Assembly: GCA_035720945.1 (NCBI GenBank)
Contig: DASTNK010000188.1
Location: 1 to 22,592, forward strand
DNA length: 22,592 nt
Source: SCQX01 sp035720945
Lineage (GTDB): Bacteria; Pseudomonadota; Gammaproteobacteria; Burkholderiales; Burkholderiaceae_B
Direction of reading: 5' to 3'
Shown: one piece after another, positions 8,021-16,341 of the stretch
Layout: the number at the start of each line of letters is the position of its first letter
Numbering within the stretch: position 1 is the stretch's first letter
The notes under the pieces: model-generated
Told to the model about the DNA's origin: nothing
The model's input: only the letters and a program-made list of their open reading frames with translations
Databases searched by the model: none
Position numbers and translations under genes: made by a program

Positions 8021-8277
8021 ATGCATCGCGCGAAAACCTCATCCGCGCGCGTCTGGCCAGCCTCGAACCGCAAGACCTGCGAATCATCGACGAATCCCAC
8101 CTGCACGCCGGGCACGCAGGCAACCGCGATGGCGCCAACCATTACCGGGTGATCATCGCGTCACCCCGCTTCAAGGGCTTGAGCCCGGTGGCCCGCCACC
8201 GGCTGGTCTACGATTGCCTCGACGACCTGATGCCCGTCCCCATCCACGCGCTGGCCATTGTCGCCAGCGCGGTCTAA
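8017..8277 (+). CDS. bolA: BolA family protein
   Basis: This 86-residue protein has the BolA core: ESHLHAGHAGNRDGANHYRVIIASPRF-type strand/helix layout, with His30 and His33 in the HAGH motif, then the helix HRLVYDCLDDLM and the closing IHALAIVASAV strand. BolA proteins pair with monothiol glutaredoxins to handle [2Fe-2S] clusters and can affect cell shape and envelope gene expression. The ATG overlaps the stop of yciB by four bases, so translation is coupled. The length is slightly under the usual 90-105 residues but covers the whole domain. The stop lies 38 bases before the next gene in the same operon. Which BolA subtype this is cannot be decided. Confidence 0.93.
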   Translation: MNASRENLIRARLASLEPQDLRIIDESHLHAGHAGNRDGANHYRVIIASPRFKGLSPVARHRLVYDCLDDLMPVPIHALAIVASAV

Positions 8278-8315
8278 GCTCCAATTCAACCCCTTTCCCC
8301 AAACAAAGGAATTAC

Positions 8316-9146
8316 ATGAAACGACTCGCCGTATTCGCCGCCGCCTGCGTCATCGCCGCGCCTGTCTTCGCGGCCAACGTGGCCACCGTGAACGGGCAAC
8401 CCCTGACGCAAGACCAGTTCGACCAGTTCGTGAAACTGCTGGTCAGCAAGGGTGCCCAGGACTCTCCCGAGCTGCGCGCGCAGGTCAAGGAGGAAATGAT
8501 CAGCCGCATGGTTGCCGTCCAGGCCGCCAAGAAGGCCGGTATCGAAAACGACCCTGAGATCAAACAGGAAATGGCCATCGCCCAGCAGAACATCCTGGTG
8601 CGAGCCCTCATGGCTGACTACCTGAAGAAACACCCCATCACCGACGCCCAGGTCCAGGCCGAGTACGACAAGATCAAGCAGGAACAAGCGGGCCGCAAGG
8701 AATACAAGGTGCGCCATATCCTGGTCAAGGATGAGAAAACCGCCGACAAGATCACCGCCGACATCAAGGCCAAGAAAATCACGTTCGCCAACGCGGCCAA
8801 GAAAGACTCCATCGACCCGGGCAGCGGCAAGAATGGCGGCGAGCTGGGCTGGGGCCCGGCTTCCAACTACGTGCCGGCCTTCGCCCAGGCTGTCGAAAGT
8901 CTGAAGAAAGGCCAGATGACCGACAAGCCCGTGCACACGCAATTCGGCTGGCACATCATCCAGGTGGAAGATTCCCGTCCGGTCAAATTCCCCGACCTGG
9001 CCGACGTCAAGACGCAGATCGAGCAGATGCTGCACCAGCAGGCCTTGGCCAAGTACCAAGAAGGCCTGATCAGCGCCGCCACCATCAAGGAAGACAGTGA
9101 CAAGGCGGCGGCTCCCAAGGCGGCCACCGACACACCCAAGAAGTAA
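8316..9146 (+). CDS. Periplasmic parvulin-type (PpiC/SurA-like) peptidyl-prolyl cis-trans isomerase
   Basis: The 276-residue product begins with a signal peptide (MKRLAVFAAACVIAAPVFA, cleavage after residue 19). A SurA-like N-terminal helical chaperone region (about 20-125) is followed by a parvulin domain (about 130-220) with the hallmarks YKVRHILVKDE, GSGKNGGELGWG and HTQFGWHIIQVED, and then a Lys/Ala-rich tail. Such proteins assist folding of exported and outer-membrane proteins. The start is set by AAAGGA six bases upstream and by the signal peptide; longer upstream extension runs through bolA in another frame and is not credible. It is the last gene of the msrB operon and ends in the terminator at 9164-9191. 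No lipobox is seen, so it is soluble or loosely attached. Confidence 0.92.
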   Translation: MKRLAVFAAACVIAAPVFAANVATVNGQPLTQDQFDQFVKLLVSKGAQDSPELRAQVKEEMISRMVAVQAAKKAGIENDPEIKQEMAIAQQNILVRALMADYLKKHPITDAQVQAEYDKIKQEQAGRKEYKVRHILVKDEKTADKITADIKAKKITFANAAKKDSIDPGSGKNGGELGWGPASNYVPAFAQAVESLKKGQMTDKPVHTQFGWHIIQVEDSRPVKFPDLADVKTQIEQMLHQQALAKYQEGLISAATIKEDSDKAAAPKAATDTPKK

Positions 9147-9163
9147 CTGTCATTGCATTGAAG

Positions 9164-9191
9164 AGGGGCTTTCACACGAAAGCCCCTTTTT
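9164..9191 (+). terminator. Intrinsic terminator of the msrB-yciB-bolA-PPIase operon
   Basis: A perfect 10-bp stem (9164-9173 with 9178-9187, ACAC loop) is followed by five T residues, 17 bases after the stop of the isomerase gene. The A residues at 9161-9162 give little support for function in the other direction. Confidence 0.9.
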
Positions 9192-9202
9192 CATGCGCCA
9201 CC

Positions 9203-9289
9203 ATCCGGCACGTGGGTGAGACCATGGCCCGTGATATGGCGCGTCAAGTCGGGTCGATTGACGCCGTGACGGCGGCCGACGAAGGGCAA
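9203..9289 (+). pseudogene. Decayed inverted fragment of ligA (helix-hairpin-helix segment)
   Basis: These 87 bases match, without gaps, the reverse complement of 9718-9804 inside ligA: 77 of 87 are identical. The segment encodes the equivalent of LigA residues 539-567 (IRHVGETTARDMARRFGSID onward), in the helix-hairpin-helix region, but on the opposite strand. Of the ten differences, five are silent and five change an amino acid (T to M, R to Q, F to V, M to T, E to G). Resemblance fades after 9289, with hints up to about 9330. It lies between the upstream operon terminator and the 3' end of ligA, with no start, no catalytic domain and no full-length context, so it cannot be a working ligase. 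It is a rearrangement or gene-transfer remnant. Confidence 0.85.
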
Positions 9290-9342
9290 CCGCCCGGAGG
9301 CGCGGACGGAGGTTCGGCACGGCGGCCGGACTCCACGCTGGC

Positions 9343-11418
9343 TCAGTCGCCCCCCAGCAGGCTGATCAACCCCGCTTCATCCAGAATCGGCACTCCCAGA
9401 TCGCGCGCCTTGGCGAGTTTGCTGCCCGATTCCTCACCCGCCACGACATAGGCCGTCTTTTTGGACACCGAGCCGCTGACCTTGCCGCCGGCCGCGAGAA
9501 TGCGGCGTGTGGCCTCGTCGCGCGACCAGTTGGGCAGGGTGCCCGTCAACACCAGGGTCTTGCCGGTCAACCCAGCGCCTGCCGCGGTGGCTTCAGGCGG
9601 GCGGGCGTGAACTCCGGCGGCCGCAAGCGCGGCGACGACGTCGCGATTGTGGGGCTCGGCGAAAAAGCGGCGGACGGACCCCGCCACCACCGGCCCGACG
9701 TCGGGTACCTCCAGCAATTGCTCTTCGTCAGCCGCCATCACGGCGTCAATTGACCCGAATCGCCGCGCCATATCACGGGCCGTGGTCTCGCCCACATGCC
9801 GGATACCCAACGCGTACAGCAGGCTCGCAAGTGGTGGCGTGCGCGCCTTCTCGAGCGCCGCCACCAGATTCTCGGCGGACTTGCGCCCCATGCGGTCATA
9901 CGCCGCGAGTTCTTCGACCGACAGCATGAACAGATCGGCCAGCGACTTGACCCGGCCGCTGTCGACCAATTGATCGACCAGCTTCTCGCCCAACCCTTCG
10001 ATATCCAGCGCTTTGCGGCCGGCCGCGTGGGTGAGGCTCTGTTTACGCTGCGCGGCGCAAAACAGGCCGCCCGTGCAACGAGACACGGCCTCATCCTCCA
10101 GGCGCTCGATGCGCGACCCGCACACGGGACACGCTGTCGGCATGACGAACGGCTCGGCCGAGGCCGGACGCAACTCGGGAACCGGCCCGACGACCTCGGG
10201 GATGACATCGCCCGCGCGGCGCACCACCACCGTGTCGCCCACCCGCACGTCCTTGCGGTGCACTTCGTCTTCGTTGTGCAGCGTGGCGTTCGTGACGGTG
10301 ACGCCACCCACGAACACGGGTGCCAGACGCGCCACCGGCGTGATGGCGCCGGTGCGACCGACCTGGACATCTATGCCCAGAAGCTGGGTGGTTTCCTCTT
10401 GTGCGGGGAACTTGTGCGCGATGGCGAAACGCGGCGCGCGCGCCACATAACCCAGCACTTCCTGCGCATCGAGCGAGTTGACCTTGTACACCACGCCGTC
10501 GATGTCGAACGGCAATCCGGAACGTTGCTCCCCAGTTCTTCGGTAGAAGCTCAGCAAGCCCGCCGCCCCCGACACGACACGTCGATGGCGATCAACCGGC
10601 AGCCCCAATCGTTCAAACCAGTCCAGCACCTCGGCATGCGTCGCTGGCGTCGATTCACCGGCAGGCGCGGTGCCGCCCTGGCCCCATGGCACGGGTAGAA
10701 CCTCGCCCCAGCCATAGGCCATGAACCGTAGCGGGCGCCCAGCCGTGATTCTTGGATCGAGTTGGCGCAGGCTGCCCGCCGCCGCATTGCGCGGATTCAC
10801 GAACATTTTCTCGCCGCGCGCCTGCTGCGCCTGATTCAATCGCGCGAAATCGGCGCGGTGCATCAACACCTCGCCGCGCACCTCGAGCACATCGGGAAAC
10901 CCCGGCGCCAGGCGCAGCGGCACGGAACGCAGGGTACGGATGTTGCTGGTGACGTCCTCGCCGGTCTGGCCATCTCCACGCGTGGCGGCCTGTGCCAACC
11001 GGCCCTGTTCGTAGCGCAGATTGATGGCCAGCCCGTCGAACTTGAACTCCGCCGCGTATTCGACGAGATCGGTCTCGCCCAGCAACCCGGCCGAACGAAG
11101 CGTCTCGGCGACGCGCTTGTCGAACGCGTGGATGTCGTCGTCTTCAAAAGCATTGCCTAGCGACAGCATGCGTATGGCATGACGCACGCTGTTGAATGCC
11201 GCCAGCGGTGCGCCACCCACCCGCTGGGTGGGGGAATCGGGTGTGATCAGTTCGGGATGGGCGAGTTCCAGTTGCGTCAGTTCGCCCATGAGCCGGTCGT
11301 ACTCGGCATCGGACACCGAGGGCGCATCCTGCACGTAATAGCGGAAGTTGTGCTGCTGGATGGTGGCGCGCAGTTCGTCGACCCGCCGACCGAGGGCGTC
11401 GGGACCGGGATCCGTCAC
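9343..11418 (-). CDS. ligA: NAD-dependent DNA ligase LigA
   Basis: LigA seals nicks in replication and repair using NAD+. The 691-residue length is normal. Domains in order: Ia region with HNFRYYVQDAPSVSDAEYDRL (23-43), adenylation domain with active-site Lys126 (EFKFDGLAIN), motif GEVLM and VNPRNAAAGSLRQLDP, OB fold (about 335-420, HKFPAQEETTQL before it), four-cysteine zinc finger (Cys430, 433, 448, 454), helix-hairpin-helix repeats (about 470-605) and a C-terminal BRCT domain (about 613-691, GKTLVLTGTLPNWSRDEA). The start overlaps the end of zipA by ATGA (11415-11418), so it is the last gene of smc-zipA-ligA. The KxDG motif reads KFDG instead of the common KLDG, a mild change. A decayed copy of residues 539-567 lies downstream. 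Confidence 0.97.
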   Translation of the reverse strand: MTDPGPDALGRRVDELRATIQQHNFRYYVQDAPSVSDAEYDRLMGELTQLELAHPELITPDSPTQRVGGAPLAAFNSVRHAIRMLSLGNAFEDDDIHAFDKRVAETLRSAGLLGETDLVEYAAEFKFDGLAINLRYEQGRLAQAATRGDGQTGEDVTSNIRTLRSVPLRLAPGFPDVLEVRGEVLMHRADFARLNQAQQARGEKMFVNPRNAAAGSLRQLDPRITAGRPLRFMAYGWGEVLPVPWGQGGTAPAGESTPATHAEVLDWFERLGLPVDRHRRVVSGAAGLLSFYRRTGEQRSGLPFDIDGVVYKVNSLDAQEVLGYVARAPRFAIAHKFPAQEETTQLLGIDVQVGRTGAITPVARLAPVFVGGVTVTNATLHNEDEVHRKDVRVGDTVVVRRAGDVIPEVVGPVPELRPASAEPFVMPTACPVCGSRIERLEDEAVSRCTGGLFCAAQRKQSLTHAAGRKALDIEGLGEKLVDQLVDSGRVKSLADLFMLSVEELAAYDRMGRKSAENLVAALEKARTPPLASLLYALGIRHVGETTARDMARRFGSIDAVMAADEEQLLEVPDVGPVVAGSVRRFFAEPHNRDVVAALAAAGVHARPPEATAAGAGLTGKTLVLTGTLPNWSRDEATRRILAAGGKVSGSVSKKTAYVVAGEESGSKLAKARDLGVPILDEAGLISLLGGD

Positions 11419-12437
11419 GAAAACACCCGGATGGCGCGCTCCCCGCCCGCCGGAAACCCCGCCTGATCGAGCTTGCCATACATGTCGCGCAATTGTTCAT
11501 CGATGGCCTTGTCGGACGCTTCGGAGACCGCCTGGCCCTGGTCATCGACCAGCGTGGCGTTCAGACGTCCGGCAAGGTCCCGGCCCACGCTGGCCATGCG
11601 GCTGAATGCCTGCCCGTCGGCGGGGCTGTTGGGGACGTCGAGCAGGAGATCGATGCGGTCCACCCCCGCCGACTGTACATCCTGGACATGCACCCCATCG
11701 TAGAGCAGCACGAAGCGGGGCGTACCGGAATCAGCGAGCCAGGCCAGATGCCCGCCATGAGACAGGAACCCCGCGTCCTTGACCTGACGGGTGACGTCCG
11801 TCACCGGGCGGGTGCCGCCCAGGCGCAGCGCCAAACCCACCTGTGCATCCAGGCCGGCACAGAGTTCATCGAGCTGGGTGGCGTGCTGAATGACTTGTTC
11901 CTGCTCGGGCCCTTCGACCACGCCGTCGAAGCGTTCGGCAAGCGCCTGCGCCGCCGTCCAGAGGTGCGACCACTCGATGTCGGTGAGCGGCCCCGAGCGG
12001 TTGGCCAGCAACACCGCCAATTGCATGGACGTATACGATTCGCCCTGGCGCAGGTTGGCGCGGTGGCCGCCGCCCTCGCTCTTGGCGAATACCCGCACGG
12101 GCTTGCTGCCCACCGTGCGCAGCGAATGCGTCGCGGCATAGAGTTGTTCGGACGACACGGGTTGCGCGAACACGATATCTATCACCGCCTCGCAATGCGG
12201 ATCGACGTCGGGCGCGTCTTCGGCCGGGGCGCCGTCGATCGCGGGCGCCAGATTCAGGCCGGGCTCACGGCGCCCGACCACCGGCGACAGCCCGCCCATG
12301 AGCGGATCCTGGTCGGCCTCGGGGAAATGCTCGCGCATCCTGCCCCGCAGCCGCCTGTCCTGCCACCAGTTGAACACCAGCACCAGCAGGATCAGTACAA
12401 TGCCAAGGGAGATCAGTCCGATTTGCAGATCACTCAT
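11415..12437 (-). CDS. zipA: Cell division protein ZipA (FtsZ-binding)
   Basis: ZipA anchors and stabilises FtsZ filaments at the inner membrane. The 340-residue protein has an N-terminal membrane anchor (about residues 5-23, LQIGLISLGIVLILLVLVFN), then a basic stretch QDRRLRGRMREHF, a short linker and a C-terminal FtsZ-binding domain from about residue 100 to the end (CEAVIDIVFAQPVSSEQL; later GFLSHGGHLAWLADSG and LLLDVPNSPADGQAFSRM). Betaproteobacterial ZipA is shorter in the linker than the enteric one and poorly conserved, so the call rests on architecture and on its place between smc and ligA. GGGG upstream of the ATG is a usable ribosome site. The gene starts 47 bases after smc and overlaps ligA by four bases. 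Confidence 0.88.
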   Translation of the reverse strand: MSDLQIGLISLGIVLILLVLVFNWWQDRRLRGRMREHFPEADQDPLMGGLSPVVGRREPGLNLAPAIDGAPAEDAPDVDPHCEAVIDIVFAQPVSSEQLYAATHSLRTVGSKPVRVFAKSEGGGHRANLRQGESYTSMQLAVLLANRSGPLTDIEWSHLWTAAQALAERFDGVVEGPEQEQVIQHATQLDELCAGLDAQVGLALRLGGTRPVTDVTRQVKDAGFLSHGGHLAWLADSGTPRFVLLYDGVHVQDVQSAGVDRIDLLLDVPNSPADGQAFSRMASVGRDLAGRLNATLVDDQGQAVSEASDKAIDEQLRDMYGKLDQAGFPAGGERAIRVFS

Positions 12438-12484
12438 TTCAGCCCCACAGGTACATTCCGGAATTCCGCAGTTGTCGCCAGACC

Positions 12485-15400
12485 CTATGCCTCGGCCATC
12501 TGGAGCGCCGATTCGATATCGACCGCCACGATGCGCGACACGCCTTGTTCCTGCATCGTGACGCCCACCAGTTGCCGTGCCATGTGCATCGCGATCTTGT
12601 TGTGCGAAATGAACAGGAACTGCGTCTGGTCGCTCATGTTTTCCACCAGGCTCGCATAGCGCTCGGTATTCGCATCATCAAGCGGCGCGTCGACTTCGTC
12701 AAGCAGGCAGAACGGCGCGGGGTTGAGCTTGAACAACGCGAACACCAGGGCGATGGCGGTCAGCGCTTTTTCGCCGCCCGACAGAAGGTGGATGGTGCTG
12801 TTGCGTTTGCCGGGCGGTTGCGCCATGACCAGGATGCCGGCATCGAGGATTTCCTCGCCCGTGATGGACAGCTTCGCCTGGCCGCCGCCGAACAACCGCG
12901 GGAACAGATCGCCGAAGTGTGAGTTCACCGTATCGAACGTCTCTTGCAGCAGTTCACGCGTCTCGCGGTCGATCTTGCGGATGGCGTCTTCCAGTGTCTG
13001 GATGGCGTCGGTCAGGTCCCGATACTGGGAATCGAGGAACTCCCTGCGTTCGCGAGCGGTCTTCAGTTCGTCGAGCGCGGCCAGGTTCACGGGCCCGAGG
13101 CCTTCCACCTGGCGTGAAATACGCTGCACCTCGGACTGCAACCAGCCTGTGCGCCGCCACTCGTCGGACTGCTCGGCCAGCATCCGCCCGAGTTGCTCGC
13201 GATCGACGCTGCGCGCATCAAGCTGCTCGGAGAATTGCTCGACCGCCAGGCGCGCCGCCTGCTCCTGCAACTGGAGCTCGGTGATGCGCGCGCGGCGAGG
13301 ATCGAGGGAACGCTCAAGCTCGACGCGCCGCTCGTCGGCCCCGCGCAGGCCGGCCTCGAGCGTATCGAGTTCGATGCGGACTTCGCTCAGGCGCTCCTCG
13401 AGGGTGGCGCGGGTTTCCAAGGCCTCTTGCAGGCCCGCCCGCGAGGCGGTTTCATCCAGATCGAACAACTCGCCCTGCAGCCCTTCGAGTTCAGCCTGGG
13501 CGCGGCCGATCTGATCCTCCGCCAACTGTCGGTTGCGCGCCAGATCGTCGATACGCGCCTGTAACGCGCGCTCGGCGAATTCACATTCCTGCACCGCGCG
13601 TTCGGCGTCGCGCAGGCGCAGACGGGCCTGCTCGGCTTCGGTGGCGAGGTCTTCGCCGGCCATCTCGGCATCGGCGAATCGGGATTGATGCTCGCCCAGT
13701 TCGGCATCGAGTTGCTCGAAACGGGATTCGGACTCTTCGCGCACAGCGCGCAGCTCTTCGGCCTGTTGCGCGATTTCGGCCAGGTCGCCGCGCAGGCGTG
13801 CTTCGAGTTCGCTGGATTGGCTGGCCTGCTGAGACAGTCGCGAGTGGTTGAGTTGCAGGTCGTGGACGCGGCGGGTGAGCTCGCCCACCCGGCCACGCGC
13901 CGGCGCCATGGCTCCGGACACCTGTTGCCAGGCGGTCTCGGCCCGGGCGCCGCGCGCCGTGGCCTCGTCCACCATGAGCTGCCCCGCCTTGATCTCGCGG
14001 CGCAAGTGCTCGATTTCCTGCTGACGGGCCAGCATGCCGGCCTGTTCGGAGTCTGGCGCGTAGAAACGCACGCTATGGCGATCGACGAGATGGCCTTCCT
14101 TGACGACGTAACAGCCGCCCGGCGGTAAATCCTGTCGCCGCGCCAACGCGGTGGACACGTCGGCCTGCGTGTAGACCCCGCCCAGCCAGTCGGCCAGCAG
14201 CGAACGCAAATCGGGATCGGTGATGCGCAACAAGGTTCCAAGCGGCACCAGCCCCGCTGGTGGCGTCGGGATCGGACCGGCTGGAGGCATCTGGTAGAAC
14301 GCCAGGCGCGCCGGTGGCGCATCAGGCCCGGCGAACGCGCGCGCGTGTTCCAGTTGATGGATTTCCAGGGCGGCGATGCGTTCGCGCAGCACGGCCTCGA
14401 GCGCGGGCTCCCATCCGGGTTCGATATGCAGCTTCTGCCATAGCCTTCCCAAACCGGACAACTCATGCTTGTCCAGCCATGGCTGCAAGGCGCCCTGTTG
14501 CTGAACGTCTTCCTGTAGCTTGGCCAGCGCGGCCATGCGCGCCTCCAGGCGCCCCAGCGCCTGGGATTCATCGCGCGCCGCCGCGTGCGCCTCGGTGCGC
14601 TGGCGATCCAGATCGGGGAGCTGTTGCTCCAGTTCAAGCAACTGGCCCTGCGCGAGTTCAAGCTGTTCGCCGATCGCGGCCAGATCGCCTTCCAGGCGCT
14701 GGATTTCCGCCATATCGGGCACATCGAGATCGCGGCGCTGCTGTTCGAGGCGCTCGCGGCGGGTTTCCAGCGCCTGCAACTGGCGGTCGGAATCCCGTTG
14801 CGTCTGTGCCGCCAGCGCCAGGTTCTGCTCCACGGACGCGAGGACGCGGCGCATTTCATCGCGCGCCCCGGCCGCCGAGCGCACCCGCGACTCGACATCG
14901 GGCAGCGCCAGTTGCGCCTCGTCGACCCGGGCACGGGCCTCTTCGGTGCGCGCGCAACCCGTTTCCTGCTCGGCGCGGGATTGCTCGATCTGTTCGGTGC
15001 AGTGGATTTTCTGTTCGCCCCACTCTTCCAACTGCTTTTGCAACTGATCACGCCGCGCCTGCAGGCGGTTGCGCGAGTCCACCACGTGGCGGATTTCGGC
15101 TTCGAGACGACTGACCTGGGCGCCGGCCTCGAACAACTTTCCCTGGGCCGCATGCACCGCATCGCCGGCAGCGTAATGAGCCTGGCGCCGGGATTCGAGC
15201 TCGGCCTCGCCTGCGCGCAAATCGGCCAGTGAAGCCTCGAGCTCGGTCTGGGCTTGCTCGATGGCGAGAGCCTTGCGCTGGCGGTCATCGTGCGCGTCGC
15301 GCTCTTTCAGATACCACAGCGCCTGCTGCTTCTGTTCGCCGTCCTGTTGCAACGCCCGATAGCGGCCGGCGACTTCCGCCTGCGCATCGAGCTTGTCGAG

Positions 15401-16012
15401 CTGCGTGCCAAGCTCGCGCAGGATGTCTTCCACACGCGTCAGGTTTTCGCGCGTATCGGACAGGCGGTTCTCGGTTTCGCGGCGGCGTTCTTTGTAGCGC
15501 GACACGCCGGCCGCCTCTTCCAGGAAGATGCGCAGTTCCTCGGGCCGTGCCTCGATCAGGCGGTTGATCATGCCTTGGCCGATGATGGCGTAGCCGCGGG
15601 CACCCAGCCCGGTCCCCAGGAATATGTCGTGGATGTCGCGCCGCCTGACCTGCTGATTGTTCACCAGGTAGCTGCTGGTGCCATCGCGGGTCAGCACGCG
15701 CCGCACCGCGATCTCGGAATAGGTGCTCCACTGCCCCGCGGCCCGCCCTTCCGAATTGTCAAACACCAGCTCCACCGACGCGCGCGCCGCCGGTTTACGC
15801 TGACCGGAGCCATTGAAAATGACGTCCTGCATCGATTCGCCGCGCAACTCCGAGGCCCGCGTCTCGCCCAGCACCCACCGCACGGCATCGATGATGTTCG
15901 ACTTGCCGCAGCCGTTGGGCCCCACCACACCCACCAATTGGCTGGGTGTGGGAATGACGGTGGGCTCGACAAACGATTTGAAGCCGGCCAGCTTGATCTG
16001 AGTCAGACGCAC
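12485..16012 (-). CDS. smc: Chromosome segregation protein SMC
   Basis: SMC is the ATPase core of the bacterial condensin that organises and separates chromosomes. The 1175-residue protein has the full layout: head N-half with Walker A GPNGCGKSN (31-39), two long coiled coils rich in Gln, Glu, Arg and Ala, a globular hinge around residues 505-660 (starting near LQPWLDKHELSGLGRLW), and head C-half with signature LSGGEKA (1077-1083), Walker B CLLDE (1102-1106) and switch His1137 (FISHNK). It starts with GTG at 16010-16012, supported by the universally placed MRLTQIKLAGFKSF opening; no strong Shine-Dalgarno is visible. It leads smc-zipA-ligA. Its kleisin partners ScpA and ScpB are not in the window. 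Confidence 0.97.
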   Translation of the reverse strand: MRLTQIKLAGFKSFVEPTVIPTPSQLVGVVGPNGCGKSNIIDAVRWVLGETRASELRGESMQDVIFNGSGQRKPAARASVELVFDNSEGRAAGQWSTYSEIAVRRVLTRDGTSSYLVNNQQVRRRDIHDIFLGTGLGARGYAIIGQGMINRLIEARPEELRIFLEEAAGVSRYKERRRETENRLSDTRENLTRVEDILRELGTQLDKLDAQAEVAGRYRALQQDGEQKQQALWYLKERDAHDDRQRKALAIEQAQTELEASLADLRAGEAELESRRQAHYAAGDAVHAAQGKLFEAGAQVSRLEAEIRHVVDSRNRLQARRDQLQKQLEEWGEQKIHCTEQIEQSRAEQETGCARTEEARARVDEAQLALPDVESRVRSAAGARDEMRRVLASVEQNLALAAQTQRDSDRQLQALETRRERLEQQRRDLDVPDMAEIQRLEGDLAAIGEQLELAQGQLLELEQQLPDLDRQRTEAHAAARDESQALGRLEARMAALAKLQEDVQQQGALQPWLDKHELSGLGRLWQKLHIEPGWEPALEAVLRERIAALEIHQLEHARAFAGPDAPPARLAFYQMPPAGPIPTPPAGLVPLGTLLRITDPDLRSLLADWLGGVYTQADVSTALARRQDLPPGGCYVVKEGHLVDRHSVRFYAPDSEQAGMLARQQEIEHLRREIKAGQLMVDEATARGARAETAWQQVSGAMAPARGRVGELTRRVHDLQLNHSRLSQQASQSSELEARLRGDLAEIAQQAEELRAVREESESRFEQLDAELGEHQSRFADAEMAGEDLATEAEQARLRLRDAERAVQECEFAERALQARIDDLARNRQLAEDQIGRAQAELEGLQGELFDLDETASRAGLQEALETRATLEERLSEVRIELDTLEAGLRGADERRVELERSLDPRRARITELQLQEQAARLAVEQFSEQLDARSVDREQLGRMLAEQSDEWRRTGWLQSEVQRISRQVEGLGPVNLAALDELKTARERREFLDSQYRDLTDAIQTLEDAIRKIDRETRELLQETFDTVNSHFGDLFPRLFGGGQAKLSITGEEILDAGILVMAQPPGKRNSTIHLLSGGEKALTAIALVFALFKLNPAPFCLLDEVDAPLDDANTERYASLVENMSDQTQFLFISHNKIAMHMARQLVGVTMQEQGVSRIVAVDIESALQMAEA

Positions 16013-16341
16013 AATAGGCGAGTCACGAAAAAAGAAGGAGTGAAACCGTGGCGCCGCCCCTGCCGGCGATCATGGAAACGGCCCTTGAACAACCAAGCCG
16101 GGTCACGGGGATTCATGAATGGTTCGTATGATAACGCACCCCCCGCCGTCTCCGCACTGGAATCACAGTGGGTTGAATCCCGGCTTTGGCGCATTTCGAT
16201 ACAGCCCTCTCCGCTGACGCTATACTCACTAACAATTTTTTGCGGTTTAATTTTAGTTTTTGCTCGGCCGGCCGGCCATTCGGGCTGGTCAGGCATACTG
16301 ACCACCCGCTCCCTCGTTGCCCCCTCTTCCTGGATACCCCA
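16013..16341. promoter_or_regulatory. Divergent intergenic region between smc and lplT
   Basis: These 329 bases hold the promoters of smc (leftward) and lplT (rightward). TATACT at 16221-16226 is a good -10 candidate for lplT, but no matching -35 is seen at the proper distance. An AT-rich patch follows (16227-16262). No gene was recognised here; a frame open from 16186 is only the upstream extension of lplT. Confidence 0.4.
16286..16304. promoter_or_regulatory. Inverted repeat in the lplT leader
   Basis: Perfect 7-bp arms (TGGTCAG at 16286-16292 and CTGACCA at 16298-16304) flank the loop GCATA, 37 bases before the probable lplT start. The compact dyad downstream of a possible -10 at 16221 could be an operator or an mRNA hairpin. 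No regulator is identified. Confidence 0.4.

Noticed and set aside
7977..8315. 113-residue upstream extension of the peptidyl-prolyl isomerase
   Set aside because: It overlaps all of bolA in another frame and would bury the signal peptide; the ATG at 8316 has a good ribosome site.
9158..9451. 97-codon plus-strand frame containing the ligA-like peptide, as a functional gene
   Set aside because: Only 29 codons resemble LigA, the start lies in the terminator, and the rest is antisense to the ligA 3' end. Treated as a fragment.
13387..15288. 633-codon open frame on the minus strand inside smc
   Set aside because: Same strand, other frame, rich in Arg, Ser, Trp and Pro with no motif; smc coiled coil and hinge are intact in the proper frame.
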